Part shown: positions 26,592-35,193 of the stretch, piece after piece
Layout of the letters: every line of letters starts with the position of its first letter
Numbering within the stretch: the first letter of the stretch is position 1
Assembly: GCA_021820965.1 (NCBI GenBank)
Contig: JAKACZ010000036.1
Location: 1-51,066, forward strand
Direction of reading: 5' to 3'
Length of the DNA stretch: 51,066 bases
Source of the DNA: Bacillota bacterium
GTDB taxonomy: Bacteria > Bacillota > Sulfobacillia > Sulfobacillales > Sulfobacillaceae
Program-made: the position numbers and the translations under genes
Notes under the pieces: model-generated
The model's database searches: none
Seen by the model: only the letters and a program-made list of their open reading frames with translations
What the model was told of the DNA's origin: nothing

Positions 26592-27864
26592 AAACTTTCG
26601 CCCCCAATGGACATCTGTGCTCGCGAACATGGGCCTCAAATTCGTCGCGAAAATGTTTGACAGCGCTAACCAGGAAACCAATGGAGGCGTCGCCCAGCGG
26701 GCAAAAGTTTTTGCCGTTGATATTGTCGGCCACGTCCATTAGCAATTCCAGGTCGTGATCGCCCGCAAGACCGGCTTCCATCCGCTCAAGAATGTCCGTC
26801 ATCCAATAGGTTCCCTCGCGACAAGGCGTACACTTGCCGCAGGACTCTTCGCGATAGAACTTAACCAGCCGGTGCGAGGCCTTGACAATGCACACCGTGT
26901 CATCCACTACGATGCAGCCGCCCGAGCCCAGCATCGACCCGGCCTTCAGCACCGATTCGTAGTCGAGCGGCGTATCCAGCTGATCCGGCATCAATAGCGG
27001 CACCGAGCTGCCGCCGGGAATAATGCACTTAATCGACCGGTCCTGCTGCATGCCGCCGGCGTATTGGTTAATCAGCGTGGAAAGAGGGGTAGCCAGGGGA
27101 ATTTCATAATTGCCGGGGCGGTTGACCTTGCCGCTGACGGACATGATTTTCAAACCGGGGCTCTTCTCCGTGCCCATCGACGTGTACCATTCCGCCCCAT
27201 AGGTCACAATAGGGGGGAGATTGGTAATGGTCTCCACGTTGTTGACGATGGTAGGCATGCCATATAGACCGGCCACTGCAGGAAACGGCGGTTTGAGGCG
27301 GGGATTGCCGCGACGCCCCTCCAGCGATTCCAAAAGAGCTGACTCCTCACCGCAAATATACGCGCCGGCACCACGGTAGACAAAGAGATCCAGCGAATAT
27401 CCGCTGCCCAAAATGTTTTGCCCCAAAAAACCCGACGCGTACGCTTCTTTGACAGCGCGCCTGAGCTGTTCATAGCCTTGTAGAAATTCGCCGCGGCAGT
27501 AGATGTAGGCTTGACCCGCTCGGATGGCATAACTGGAGATAATCATGCCTTCAATCAATTGATGCGGGTTATGCTCAATCAGTTCGCGGTCTTTAAAAGT
27601 GCCGGGCTCGGCTTCGTCAGAGTTTACCACCAAGTACCGGGGCCGTCCATCTTTGGGCAAAAACCCCCACTTGACGCCGGTGGGAAATCCCGCGCCGCCG
27701 CGGCCACGTAGGCCGGAACGCTTGACCAGGTCAACCAGTGCGTCGGGCTCATAGTCGGCTAGCGCCTTTTTCAAAGCCTCATAACCGCCATGGGCGCGAT
27801 ATACGTCCAGTTGGTCTATGTTTTCAATCTCGCGGTTTCTCAAGAGGTAGTAGGTCTGGCTCAC
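26572..27864 (-). CDS. nuoF: Complex I subunit F
   Basis: The 430-residue NADH- and FMN-binding subunit. The NADH loop GRGGAGFPTGVKWGF lies near residue 54, the FMN-binding region follows (VNSDEAEPGTFKDRE, then GAGAYICGEESALLES), and the C-terminal domain holds the [4Fe-4S] ligands in ESCGKCTPCREG and the later C of NFCPLGD. Together with nuoE and nuoG it forms the NADH dehydrogenase module, so this complex I should use NADH and not only ferredoxin. It starts inside the nuoE stop region (four-base overlap). Confidence 0.97.
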   Translation of the reverse strand: MSQTYYLLRNREIENIDQLDVYRAHGGYEALKKALADYEPDALVDLVKRSGLRGRGGAGFPTGVKWGFLPKDGRPRYLVVNSDEAEPGTFKDRELIEHNPHQLIEGMIISSYAIRAGQAYIYCRGEFLQGYEQLRRAVKEAYASGFLGQNILGSGYSLDLFVYRGAGAYICGEESALLESLEGRRGNPRLKPPFPAVAGLYGMPTIVNNVETITNLPPIVTYGAEWYTSMGTEKSPGLKIMSVSGKVNRPGNYEIPLATPLSTLINQYAGGMQQDRSIKCIIPGGSSVPLLMPDQLDTPLDYESVLKAGSMLGSGGCIVVDDTVCIVKASHRLVKFYREESCGKCTPCREGTYWMTDILERMEAGLAGDHDLELLMDVADNINGKNFCPLGDASIGFLVSAVKHFRDEFEAHVREHRCPLGAKVYDTANY

Positions 27865-28328
27865 GAGGACGCCTCCTCACCTAAGAGGCTGTCGGCGTCG
27901 TCGGGCGGCACCGGCCCCCGGTACCGGAGGTTGACCTGGGCGACAGGTGCCAAATCGCAAGCGGCCAGGCACTCCGCTTCCAGCAGGGTATAGTGACCGT
28001 CTGCCGTTGTTTGCCCCTCTGAAATGTGAAGTTTTTCCTCCAGGCGGTGCATCAACTCGTCGGACCCGGCCAACATGCACGAGAGCCCGACGCAGACATG
28101 GATCACCTTCTTGCCTACCGGCTCTTTAAAATAGAGGGTGTAAAACGACGCCACCGATTCCACGTACTGAAACGACAGATCCATCAATTGGGCCACGTCG
28201 GCCAGTGTTTGCGGCGACAACCACTGCTCCTCCCGCTGGATGCGGTGCAAGAGCGGCAACAGTGCTGAGTTTGCTTGAGGAAACTCGGCCTTCGCCTCTT
28301 CTGCCCACTCCTTCCATTCCGGCTTCAT
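27861..28328 (-). CDS. nuoE: Complex I subunit E
   Basis: A 155-residue thioredoxin-fold [2Fe-2S] subunit. The four ligands are in CVGLSC and AECLAACD (Cx4C and Cx3C), the normal N1a pattern. An N-terminal helical domain precedes the fold. It overlaps nuoD upstream and nuoF downstream by four bases each, giving a tight translationally coupled trio. Confidence 0.96.
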   Translation of the reverse strand: MKPEWKEWAEEAKAEFPQANSALLPLLHRIQREEQWLSPQTLADVAQLMDLSFQYVESVASFYTLYFKEPVGKKVIHVCVGLSCMLAGSDELMHRLEEKLHISEGQTTADGHYTLLEAECLAACDLAPVAQVNLRYRGPVPPDDADSLLGEEASS

Positions 28329-29539
28329 TTGTCCACATCTCCCAGCATGATATCGATGCTTCCGATGGCCGTGATGACATCGGCAACCAGCCCGCCCTTG
28401 ACCATAACCGGAAGCGTTTGCAGATTGTAATATGAGGGTGTCCGCGCGCGCCAGCGGTACGGTTTGGGTCCGCCGTCGGAGACCAAGTAAAAGCCCATCT
28501 CTCCCCTGGGTCCCTCCACCGCCTGATATATCTCGCCCTCGGGCACCGGAAATCCGGACGTGACCAGTTTAAACTGGTGGATGAGGGCTTCCATGTTGCC
28601 GTAGATCTCGTCCCGCGGGGGGAGCGACACCTTGCGATCGGCTGTGGCATATTCGCCTTGCGGCGTAATCTTTTCTAACGCTTGTTGGCAAATCTTGGCC
28701 GACTCGTACATCTCCTCCACCCGGACCCAAAATCGAGCGAAGGCATCGGCTTCCGTGCGAGTGGGCACCTGAAAATCAAACTCGTCATAGGAGCTATACG
28801 GCTCATCCTTGCGAAGGTCCAGCGCAAGCCCGGTGGCTCTTAAGATTGGCCCGACGACGCCATACTGAAAACAGGTCTCTCGATTGATCAGCGCCACCCC
28901 TTGGAGCCGCTGATAAATCAAGGGATTTTCGTCCACCAGATTGCGATAGGTCTTCATCCAGCGGGGAAAGTCCTTTAAAAACGCCTCCACTTTGGCATGA
29001 AAGCCTTCAGGCAAGTCGTACGCCAGGCCGCCGACGCGAAAATAGCTCGGGTTCATGCGAACGCCCGCCGCCGCCTCAATGAGGTCCAAAATCACTTCGC
29101 GCTCGCGCATGCAATAAAAGAACGGGCTCATGGCACCCAAATCCATCAGGTGGGTTCCTAACCATACTAAGTGGCTGGCCAGCCGGGTCAACTCCGAAAA
29201 AAGCACGCGAATATACTGGGCCCGCTTTGGCACGTCCAACTTCATCAACTTCTCCACCGCCAACACATAGGCCAAATTGTTGGTCATCGGCGCCAGATAG
29301 TCGAGACGGTCAGTCAGAGTGTTGCACTGCTGGTAGGTCAGGGTTTCCGCCGACTTTTCGAATCCGGTGTGCAAGTATCCAATGATCGGTTCGGCCGACA
29401 CGACGCGTTCCCCGTCCAACACCAGCCGCACACGCAAAACACCATGCGTGGCCGGATGCTGCGGCCCGATGTTTATCACCATGGTCTCATCGGTGAGCGG
29501 CCGCGCATCCTGGCTGGGGCGTATCTGGTCGGTTGCCAT
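28325..29539 (-). CDS. nuoD: Complex I subunit D
   Basis: The 49-kDa-type subunit, 404 residues, forming the quinone-binding pocket with B and H. Conserved signatures include NIGPQHPATHGVLR near the start, HTGFEK, RLDYLAPMTNN and the C-terminal PRGEMGFYLVSDGG and GSIDIMLGDVD. The quinone headgroup His of GPQHP is retained. It is separate from nuoC (not a fused CD gene as in E. coli). The gap to nuoC is 11 bases. Confidence 0.97.
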   Translation of the reverse strand: MATDQIRPSQDARPLTDETMVINIGPQHPATHGVLRVRLVLDGERVVSAEPIIGYLHTGFEKSAETLTYQQCNTLTDRLDYLAPMTNNLAYVLAVEKLMKLDVPKRAQYIRVLFSELTRLASHLVWLGTHLMDLGAMSPFFYCMREREVILDLIEAAAGVRMNPSYFRVGGLAYDLPEGFHAKVEAFLKDFPRWMKTYRNLVDENPLIYQRLQGVALINRETCFQYGVVGPILRATGLALDLRKDEPYSSYDEFDFQVPTRTEADAFARFWVRVEEMYESAKICQQALEKITPQGEYATADRKVSLPPRDEIYGNMEALIHQFKLVTSGFPVPEGEIYQAVEGPRGEMGFYLVSDGGPKPYRWRARTPSYYNLQTLPVMVKGGLVADVITAIGSIDIMLGDVDK

Positions 29540-29550
29540 AGTCTCCCTCC

Positions 29551-30009
29551 TTAATCGATTCGGTTGCCGCCGGTCGGGTAATCCTTGCGCAGGGGATAGC
29601 CCTCCCAGTCATCCGGTAGGTAAATCCGCGCCAGATTGGGATGGCCTTCAAAAACCACCCCGAACAAATCGAACGCTTCCCGCTCGGGCCAATTGGCCCC
29701 CGCCCAAACGCCGGTGATAGACGGCATGGCCTCGCCCTCCGGGACAAAGCTCTTGAACCGAAAGCGTTGCAATGCCTGCGGATGGATCACTTGATAGACC
29801 ACCTCGAAGCGAGGACGCGCGGGAAACCAGTCCACCACCAGCACGTCATTAAACATGGCGTAGCCCTCAACCGTCTTGAGGTGCTCGGCAAACGACAAAA
29901 CTTGTTCCCGCGGCACCACCACTGTCGGTTGATCGCTGCTAACCGTCGCCTCAATGTCGGGAAATTCGGCACGCAGACGCTCGACAATTTCAGGATCCTG
30001 ACCCGTCAT
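29551..30009 (-). CDS. nuoC: Complex I subunit C
   Basis: The 152-residue 30-kDa-type subunit. The C-terminal signature [39 protein letters not shown] is fully present and identifies the family. It carries no cofactor and braces the peripheral arm. It overlaps nuoB by four bases. Confidence 0.96.
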   Translation of the reverse strand: MTGQDPEIVERLRAEFPDIEATVSSDQPTVVVPREQVLSFAEHLKTVEGYAMFNDVLVVDWFPARPRFEVVYQVIHPQALQRFRFKSFVPEGEAMPSITGVWAGANWPEREAFDLFGVVFEGHPNLARIYLPDDWEGYPLRKDYPTGGNRID

Positions 30010-30524
30010 GACGAGCTTCCTCCTTGAGCCGCCAGTTGCTGGTATTTGGGTGGAATACCCTGCTGAATCTTTTCTCGAAGCTTTAACACGCCAAACAACA
30101 GGGCATCAGGTGTAGGCGGGCAGCCCGGCACATACACATCAACCGGCACCACGTGGTCCACGCCTTGAATAATCGCATAGTTGTCAAACACGCCGCCCGA
30201 CGACGCGCAGGCGCCCATGGAGATCACCCATTTCGGTTCAGGCATCTGCTCCCAAATGGTTCGCAACACCGGCGCCATTTTCTGGCTGACGCGTCCCGCC
30301 ACAATCATCAAGTCGGCCTGCCGGGGCGAGGCTCGAAACGCCTCCGATCCAAACTGCGCAATGTCATAGCGCGACGACGTGACGCTCATCATTTCAATAG
30401 CACAGCATGCCAAACCGAACGTCGCCGGCCACACCGAGGATTTTTGCGCCCAACGGGTCACTTTGTCGACCGTTGTCAGTAAAATGCCGCGCTCAGCTTC
30501 TTCTTGGGTCGAGTTCAATCCCAT
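30006..30524 (-). CDS. nuoB: Complex I subunit B
   Basis: The subunit holding the terminal cluster N2, 172 residues from the ATG at 30524. The four ligands C40 and C41 ([10 protein letters not shown]), C106 (GACAS) and C135 (PGCPPTP) are intact, including the tandem cysteines. A GGGGGG stretch lies upstream of the start, which overlaps the nuoA stop by ten bases. A GTG at 30545 would add seven residues and is less likely. Confidence 0.97.
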   Translation of the reverse strand: MGLNSTQEEAERGILLTTVDKVTRWAQKSSVWPATFGLACCAIEMMSVTSSRYDIAQFGSEAFRASPRQADLMIVAGRVSQKMAPVLRTIWEQMPEPKWVISMGACASSGGVFDNYAIIQGVDHVVPVDVYVPGCPPTPDALLFGVLKLREKIQQGIPPKYQQLAAQGGSSS

Positions 30525-30868
30525 TGAAATCCCCCCCGTTTCCACACATAGGCAAATGCCATGCCGACAATGACCAAAAACGCCAGCGCATGTAGCATAC
30601 CCACCTGCCGCAAAGTCTTGAGGCTGGTGGCCCAGGGATACAGCGACATCACCGCCACGTCAAAAATCATGAAAAACATGGCCACGCGATAAAACCGCAC
30701 CGAAAAATACCGGACCGGCACATCAGGCACAATGCCGGATTCGTACGTTGTCCGCTTTAACCCGCCAGGCGCTTTGGGCCCCAGGTGCTCGGACGACGAG
30801 GCTACCAGATAGGCGACCGCAAGGGCCACCAATACGTAAATCAACAATCCGCCGTAATCACTAATCAT
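30515..30868 (-). CDS. nuoA: Complex I subunit A
   Basis: The 117-residue first nuo subunit with three membrane helices (about 5-27, 57-80 and 85-107). The loop between the first two holds [29 protein letters not shown], the family's quinone-chamber loop; a Cys common in mitochondrial ND3 is replaced by Ser, as in many bacteria. The ATG at 30868 is preceded by GGGGGAT. An in-frame start at 30910 falls in the Rex site and is rejected. It opens the nuo operon. Confidence 0.96.
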   Translation of the reverse strand: MISDYGGLLIYVLVALAVAYLVASSSEHLGPKAPGGLKRTTYESGIVPDVPVRYFSVRFYRVAMFFMIFDVAVMSLYPWATSLKTLRQVGMLHALAFLVIVGMAFAYVWKRGGFQWD

Positions 30869-30901
30869 CGGTATCCCCCGCTTTGTTCCCGTTCCAAATG
30901 A

Positions 30902-30919
30902 TTGTGACAAAATTCACAT
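30902..30919. promoter_or_regulatory. Rex operator upstream of nuoA
   Basis: TTGTGACAAAATTCACAT matches the Rex consensus TTGTGA-N6-TCACAA with only the last base differing. It lies 34 bases upstream of the nuoA start and downstream of the likely promoter. As Rex is encoded in the same apparent operon, this is the probable site by which NADH/NAD+ controls complex I synthesis. Confidence 0.8.
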
Positions 30920-30953
30920 ACGATATTGCACCGCTGCCGTTTTCCCCTTACCC

Positions 30954-30981
30954 ATTGTAACAATCTTTTAAGGCCAATCAA
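30954..30981 (-). promoter_or_regulatory. Probable nuo operon promoter
   Basis: On the minus strand a TTGATT (-35, 30976-30981), 16-base spacer and TACAAT (-10, 30954-30959, with an extended TG) lie just after the whiA stop. The start of transcription would be near 30947. This places the Rex site at about +28 to +46, where a bound repressor would block elongation. Confidence 0.5.
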
Positions 30982-31000
30982 CTTGCGCCACGGAAATTGA

Positions 31001-31861
31001 TCAACGATTTTCAAGTTCCCTTTGTAACCACTTCCGCAGCCGGCGCAACCGATGGTTGACGGCGGACTTGGATATGGGCGGATGCGTGTGGCGCCCCAGC
31101 TCCTCAAAGCTCCAATCCGGATGTTTGAGCCGAAGATCTGCCAATTCGCGGAGCTGCGGCGACAATGTTCTTAAGCGACCGCTGGCTGCAAGCCGGGACA
31201 TGGCGCGGGCATCGCGCAGGGCGGAATCCACAATCCGCTTCATGTTGGCGGTCTCGGAATTGACCAAGCGGTTCACTTGGTTCTTCATGGCGCGCACGAC
31301 GCTTTCGCTTTGCATCGCCAGAACCGATTGGTGAGCGCCCATACGGCCCAATAAATAAACTGCCCGTTCGCGATCTTTAAGATACAAAATCGGCTGACCG
31401 CGCCGTTTGGACACATGCGGCAAGACCCCCAGCCGCTGCATCGCCAAAAAAATCAGATCGCCCCACTCGCCGCTCGGGGCCGCGATTTCCCAATGGACCG
31501 GTCGGTCAATTTCCGACACATAGCCGCGCATGAGAAATGCGCCGCGAAGCCAGTCAGCCGGACAGTTTAAGAGACTCTGCTCAATATCTGGGGGCGGCAC
31601 GTCGTTCCCCCACAGGGAAAACTCCACCCGGCGGACGTGGCGCTCAAGCCGGACTTTGGGCTCCAACTGAACCTCTTTCATCAAGCGAAATCCGCGGCGG
31701 ATGACCAGCGCCATGCCGCCGCGCACCCAGGGCTCATTTGCCTCATACGGATCATCAATCTGTCCCGAGAGCCCCCACAGCTCCGCCCAGCAGCGGGGCA
31801 GCGCACCCAGCGGCGTCTGCGCCAATTCCGATTTCACCTGACGTGTATAAGACCAGGTCAT
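31001..31861 (-). CDS. whiA: WhiA-family DNA-binding regulator
   Basis: A 286-residue protein with an N-terminal LAGLIDADG-like fold lacking nuclease residues (RGAFLMRGYVSE block) and a C-terminal helix-turn-helix, WSFEELGRHTHPPISKSAVNHRLRRL. WhiA is widely conserved in Gram-positive bacteria next to yvcK and rapZ. It controls sporulation-type division genes in Streptomyces and affects cell division and chromosome segregation in Bacillus. The start overlaps the yvcK stop by four bases. The nuo promoter lies immediately downstream of its stop. Confidence 0.96.
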   Translation of the reverse strand: MTWSYTRQVKSELAQTPLGALPRCWAELWGLSGQIDDPYEANEPWVRGGMALVIRRGFRLMKEVQLEPKVRLERHVRRVEFSLWGNDVPPPDIEQSLLNCPADWLRGAFLMRGYVSEIDRPVHWEIAAPSGEWGDLIFLAMQRLGVLPHVSKRRGQPILYLKDRERAVYLLGRMGAHQSVLAMQSESVVRAMKNQVNRLVNSETANMKRIVDSALRDARAMSRLAASGRLRTLSPQLRELADLRLKHPDWSFEELGRHTHPPISKSAVNHRLRRLRKWLQRELENR

Positions 31862-33132
31862 GCATTCCCCCTCCGGTCGCGCAGGCGGGCCTCAAGCCAT
31901 AGACCGTCCACGATCCGGCCCTCTGACCAGCGCGGGCGAAAGCGCAGCAATATCCGCAAGAGCGCGCGCGCCAGTTTCTCGGGGTCGTGCCGGATCACGC
32001 CGTCTACCGCGATTAAGGACTCGGAGATAATCTCAGGCCATAAAATACTGTCTGGCCTGGCGGTGACGGGCTCGGCACCTTCTTTCAGATACTTTTCCAA
32101 TGCGTCGGCCTCAATCGCCTGATTGTTGACCAAAACCACGTCCACCAGCCCTCGTCCCACCTGCTGCTCCAGTGCCGCGAGATGGTCCTCCACGGTGTAG
32201 TGGGCCGTTTCACCCGGTTGCGTCATTAAATTGGCCACATAAACGCGCACGGCCCGAGTGGTCCGAACCGCCTCCTGAATGGGCCGAACCAAAAGATTGG
32301 GAATGACCGAGGTGTAAAGGCTGCCGGGGCCCAATACCACCATATCGGCATCGCGGATGGCATGGATGGCTTCCGCCAAGGGTGTCGCATCCGGCGGATC
32401 CATCCCGATTTTGACAATCCGAGCGGGACTTTTCCCAATGTTGCTCTCCCCCGCAATGCGCTCGCCCGTCTCCAATTCGGCCCAGAGCGTTACCCGGTCC
32501 AGAGTCGCCGGCAGTACCGTGCCACGCACGGCCAACACGCGGCTCGACTCCCTCAGCGCTGTCACGAAATCGCCGGCGGTGCGTTCCATGGCCGCCAAGA
32601 ATAAGTTGCCGAAGCTGTGGCCTTTGAGTTCGCCGCTTTCGAACCGATGCTGGAAGAGTTCCTCCATCAACGGTTCGGTATCGGCCAGGGCTACCATACA
32701 GTTGCGAATGTCCCCGGGCGGCATCACGCCCAAGTCGCCGCGCAGCCGACCCGAACTGCCGCCGTCGTCTGCCACGGTCACCACCGCCGTCAGGTTGGAG
32801 GTGTACTGCTTAAGCCCCCGGAGTACCACCGGAAGGCCGGTTCCACCGCCCAGCGCCACTATCTTGGGCCCTCGGGCGAGCTGCCGGCGCGAATAGAGCA
32901 CACCGGCCCATTTATCCGATCCTAAGAGGTCGGTAATGGTCCGTCCCAGCCACCACGTACCCAGGCCAACCAACGCCAGCCCGCCCAGCAACAATCCTAA
33001 ATTAGCGGGCCAGCTTAATGCCAGCGGACTCACCCACCATCGCGCCAATGCCAATCCCACCGCCACGAACCCGACGCTCACCAGGAAAAGGAAACGTTTG
33101 ATTTTCAGTCCAGGCAGCAACAGTCGCCACAT
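31858..33132 (-). CDS. yvcK: YvcK (GluF/CofD-like) cell-wall/gluconeogenic factor
   Basis: The 424-residue protein carries the CofD-like core: VALGGGTGLPVVLRGLKQY (nucleotide-sugar binding), TVADDGGSSGRLRGDLGVMPPGDIRNC and VLGPGSLYTSVIPNLLV. An N-terminal extension of about 95 residues with two hydrophobic segments (about 14-32 and 42-63) anchors it in the membrane. Bacillus YvcK (about 317 residues) lacks this, while longer forms occur in other Gram-positives. YvcK binds UDP-sugars and is needed for growth on gluconeogenic carbon sources and correct peptidoglycan synthesis. It lies between rapZ and whiA. Confidence 0.96.
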   Translation of the reverse strand: MWRLLLPGLKIKRFLFLVSVGFVAVGLALARWWVSPLALSWPANLGLLLGGLALVGLGTWWLGRTITDLLGSDKWAGVLYSRRQLARGPKIVALGGGTGLPVVLRGLKQYTSNLTAVVTVADDGGSSGRLRGDLGVMPPGDIRNCMVALADTEPLMEELFQHRFESGELKGHSFGNLFLAAMERTAGDFVTALRESSRVLAVRGTVLPATLDRVTLWAELETGERIAGESNIGKSPARIVKIGMDPPDATPLAEAIHAIRDADMVVLGPGSLYTSVIPNLLVRPIQEAVRTTRAVRVYVANLMTQPGETAHYTVEDHLAALEQQVGRGLVDVVLVNNQAIEADALEKYLKEGAEPVTARPDSILWPEIISESLIAVDGVIRHDPEKLARALLRILLRFRPRWSEGRIVDGLWLEARLRDRRGNA

Positions 33133-34005
33133 CTAGGATTCTCCACCGGCCCGGCGCTCTATGTCGCGATGTTCCACCCGCACCGTTTCGCCGCTTTGCA
33201 GTAGATGGCGCGACAGGCGGTTGGCAAACACAACCGACCGGTGCTGCCCGCCAGTGCAGCCCACCGCCACGGTGACGACAGGCTTGCCTTCCGACTTGAA
33301 CTGGGGAATAAGATAGTCGAGCAGTCCTTCCAGCCGCTCCAAGGTTTCTCGGGCCTGGGGAAATCCCATGACGTAAGCGTCGACCGCAGGATCGGATCCT
33401 GTCAGCGGGCTTAACTGGGCAACATAATGAGGATTGGGCAGAAACCGCACATCAAACACCAAGTCGGCATCCTTAGGCAGGCCATGCTTAAAACCGAACG
33501 ACACCAAGCGAATTTGAAAGGGGATGGTTTCGACCAGCCGAAAGGCATCATTTAGGCGCTGGCGCAGCTGAAGCGGCGTTAGCCCTGAGGTATCAATCAC
33601 CATATCGGCCCGGCCCCGCAGTTCTTCCAGTGCAGCCCGTTCCTGGCGGATGGCGTCCAGCAAACCTGCCCCAGATTCCAAGGGATGGCGCCGGCGTGAG
33701 AGCTTGTAGCGGCGAATCAACGTCTCCTCGTCCGCCTCCAAAAATAAAATGTTGTAGGAAACACCGGATGCGGCAAACTCGTCAAGCATCAGCTCCAGCT
33801 CCGGGAAAAAGCTTCCCCCGCGAATGTCCATTCCCAACGCGGCCCCGTGGATGTCGGGGCTTCGGTGAACCAACTCGGCAAACTTGGCCGCCAACGAGGG
33901 AGGGAGATTATCCACACAAAAGTAGCCTAAATCCTCAAAGGCGCGGATGGCCTCGCTGCGTCCGGCCCCCGACAGCCCGGTAATGATGATGAATCTGAGC
34001 GCCAC
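33133..34005 (-). CDS. rapZ: RapZ/YvcJ RNase adapter-type protein
   Basis: A 290-residue protein with an N-terminal P-loop domain and a C-terminal domain containing GCTGGQHRSVVFANRLS, the RapZ hallmark. The P-loop reads GLSGAGRSE: the usual Lys is Arg, a variant also known from actinobacterial relatives. EDLGYFCVDNLPPSL follows as expected. In E. coli RapZ controls glmS mRNA decay; in Bacillus YvcJ binds nucleotides and affects competence. A TACAAT -10-like element at 34045-34050 (minus) may be the promoter of rapZ-yvcK-whiA. It abuts yvcK. Confidence 0.95.
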   Translation of the reverse strand: MALRFIIITGLSGAGRSEAIRAFEDLGYFCVDNLPPSLAAKFAELVHRSPDIHGAALGMDIRGGSFFPELELMLDEFAASGVSYNILFLEADEETLIRRYKLSRRRHPLESGAGLLDAIRQERAALEELRGRADMVIDTSGLTPLQLRQRLNDAFRLVETIPFQIRLVSFGFKHGLPKDADLVFDVRFLPNPHYVAQLSPLTGSDPAVDAYVMGFPQARETLERLEGLLDYLIPQFKSEGKPVVTVAVGCTGGQHRSVVFANRLSRHLLQSGETVRVEHRDIERRAGGES

Positions 34006-34081
34006 CGGCGATCACCCCGCTCCCTCGCGTCCCCTTGCTCTCTCATTGTAACCTTTCAGATCCGCAAGACGTTAAAGAGAA

Positions 34082-34110
34082 TTGACAGGCCTGAGCGAAT
34101 AGTGTCGAAT
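34082..34110 (+). promoter_or_regulatory. Promoter of small membrane-protein gene
   Basis: TTGACA (34082-34087), 17-base spacer and TCGAAT (34105-34110). It is one of the best -35/-10 pairs in the window and lies 34 bases upstream of the start at 34144. Confidence 0.55.
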
Positions 34111-34143
34111 GAAGGGCGATGAGTCCTCACAAAAGGAGTTGAG

Positions 34144-34383
34144 ATGATGGCCGCCTCCCGACCGCCCGACTGGCAGCTGCCCTCGCGGCGCCACAACCGG
34201 CGAGTTCATCAAACCTCGGCCGAACCGGCGCCAGACAGCCGCTCCGAACGAAATCGGGAACGCCGCGAGCGCTCGATGGAGCGCCAATTTGCCTGGCTCT
34301 TCGCCTTCGCCGTGGCCGGCACCACACTGTATCTGATTAGTCGTACGCCGTGGGCCCTAACCTTTATCCGGGGTCATTTCTAA
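34144..34383 (+). CDS. Small basic single-helix membrane protein
   Basis: A 79-residue protein preceded by AAAAGGAG (start ATG 34144 or the adjacent ATG 34147) and a strong promoter. Residues 1-45 are hydrophilic and Arg-rich, with RSERNRERRERSMERQ; residues about 49-66 form one membrane helix (WLFAFAVAGTTLYLIS). It has no recognised domain. Its 3' end overlaps the 3' end of the HAD phosphatase gene, on the opposite strand, by 27 bases. The positive tail next to the helix suggests an inward-facing N-terminus. Confidence 0.6.
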   Translation: MMAASRPPDWQLPSRRHNRRVHQTSAEPAPDSRSERNRERRERSMERQFAWLFAFAVAGTTLYLISRTPWALTFIRGHF

Positions 34384-35193
34384 CACCCACCGTTCAATGG
34401 CCGCGGCGGCACCGTCTTCGTCGACCGAGTCTGTCACCCAGTCGGCCGCCCGTTTGACCTGGTCGGGCGCCTGCCCCATGGCCACGCCAAAACCGGCCCA
34501 GCGCAGCATATCCAGGTCGTTTTCGGCATCCCCGATGGCCAGCACGTCTGCCGGGGCAATCTCCAGAACCCTAGCCGCCGCTTCCAGTCCCACCGATTTG
34601 CCCACGCGGCAGTGAACCAGTTCGAGGTAATCGGACTGAGATTTAAACACTCGGATCGGATACGGAGCGACAATCGACTCCAGGTCTGGGCGGGCACTAT
34701 CGAGTATTCGGCCGTCGCCCTGTAACAGCACCTTAATCGGCGGCTCGGGCCAGTCGGTTATCTCAGGTTCCGGGCGAACCCATGCCGGGATATGATTGGC
34801 GTCGATATAGCTCCGCACCCGCGCATCCTCACGCGACACCCAAAGTTCCGTCCCCACGTAAACTTGGGTTAGCAGTCCCTGGGCCAAAGCCCACTCGACC
34901 GCCCGCCGCGCGCCTTCATCGGGAAGCGTCACCTTAGTTGCCACCCGGCCCTCCGGCACCCAGACTACCATCGCCCCTTGATAGGCAACCAAGGGGCCGG
35001 GCGGAAGCTCTAATTCGGCCCAAAACCGCTGGGCCGATTTTGCCATGCGTCCGGTAGCCAAGACGACGCGCACACCGCGCTCCAGACAATGCCTGACGGC
35101 CTCCTTCAGACGGCCGGATATGGTGCCGTCCGTCCTGAGCGCCGTCCCATCCAAGTCCAATGCGATTAATGCGTACGGTGACGTACCAACCAA
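34357..35193 (-). CDS. Cof-type HAD phosphatase
   Basis: The 278-residue protein has all HAD motifs: the nucleophile in ALDLDGTAL (DxD, residues 13-15), the Thr in VVLATGRM, the Lys in the cap-to-core region and GDAENDLDMLRWAG (motif IV). The cap (about 85-195) is type IIB as in Cof proteins. These act on phosphosugars and cofactor phosphates such as FMN or PLP; the substrate is unknown. The start is a TTG at 35193 with GGGGGTGG upstream, overlapping yvlD by 28 bases. It ends the uvr operon. Confidence 0.9.
   Translation of the reverse strand: MVGTSPYALIALDLDGTALRTDGTISGRLKEAVRHCLERGVRVVLATGRMAKSAQRFWAELELPPGPLVAYQGAMVVWVPEGRVATKVTLPDEGARRAVEWALAQGLLTQVYVGTELWVSREDARVRSYIDANHIPAWVRPEPEITDWPEPPIKVLLQGDGRILDSARPDLESIVAPYPIRVFKSQSDYLELVHCRVGKSVGLEAAARVLEIAPADVLAIGDAENDLDMLRWAGFGVAMGQAPDQVKRAADWVTDSVDEDGAAAAIERWVLEMTPDKG

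Noticed and set aside
30869..30910. Longer N-terminus for nuoA starting at 30910
   Set aside because: The extension is not family-like, has no ribosome-binding site of its own and lies on the Rex site.
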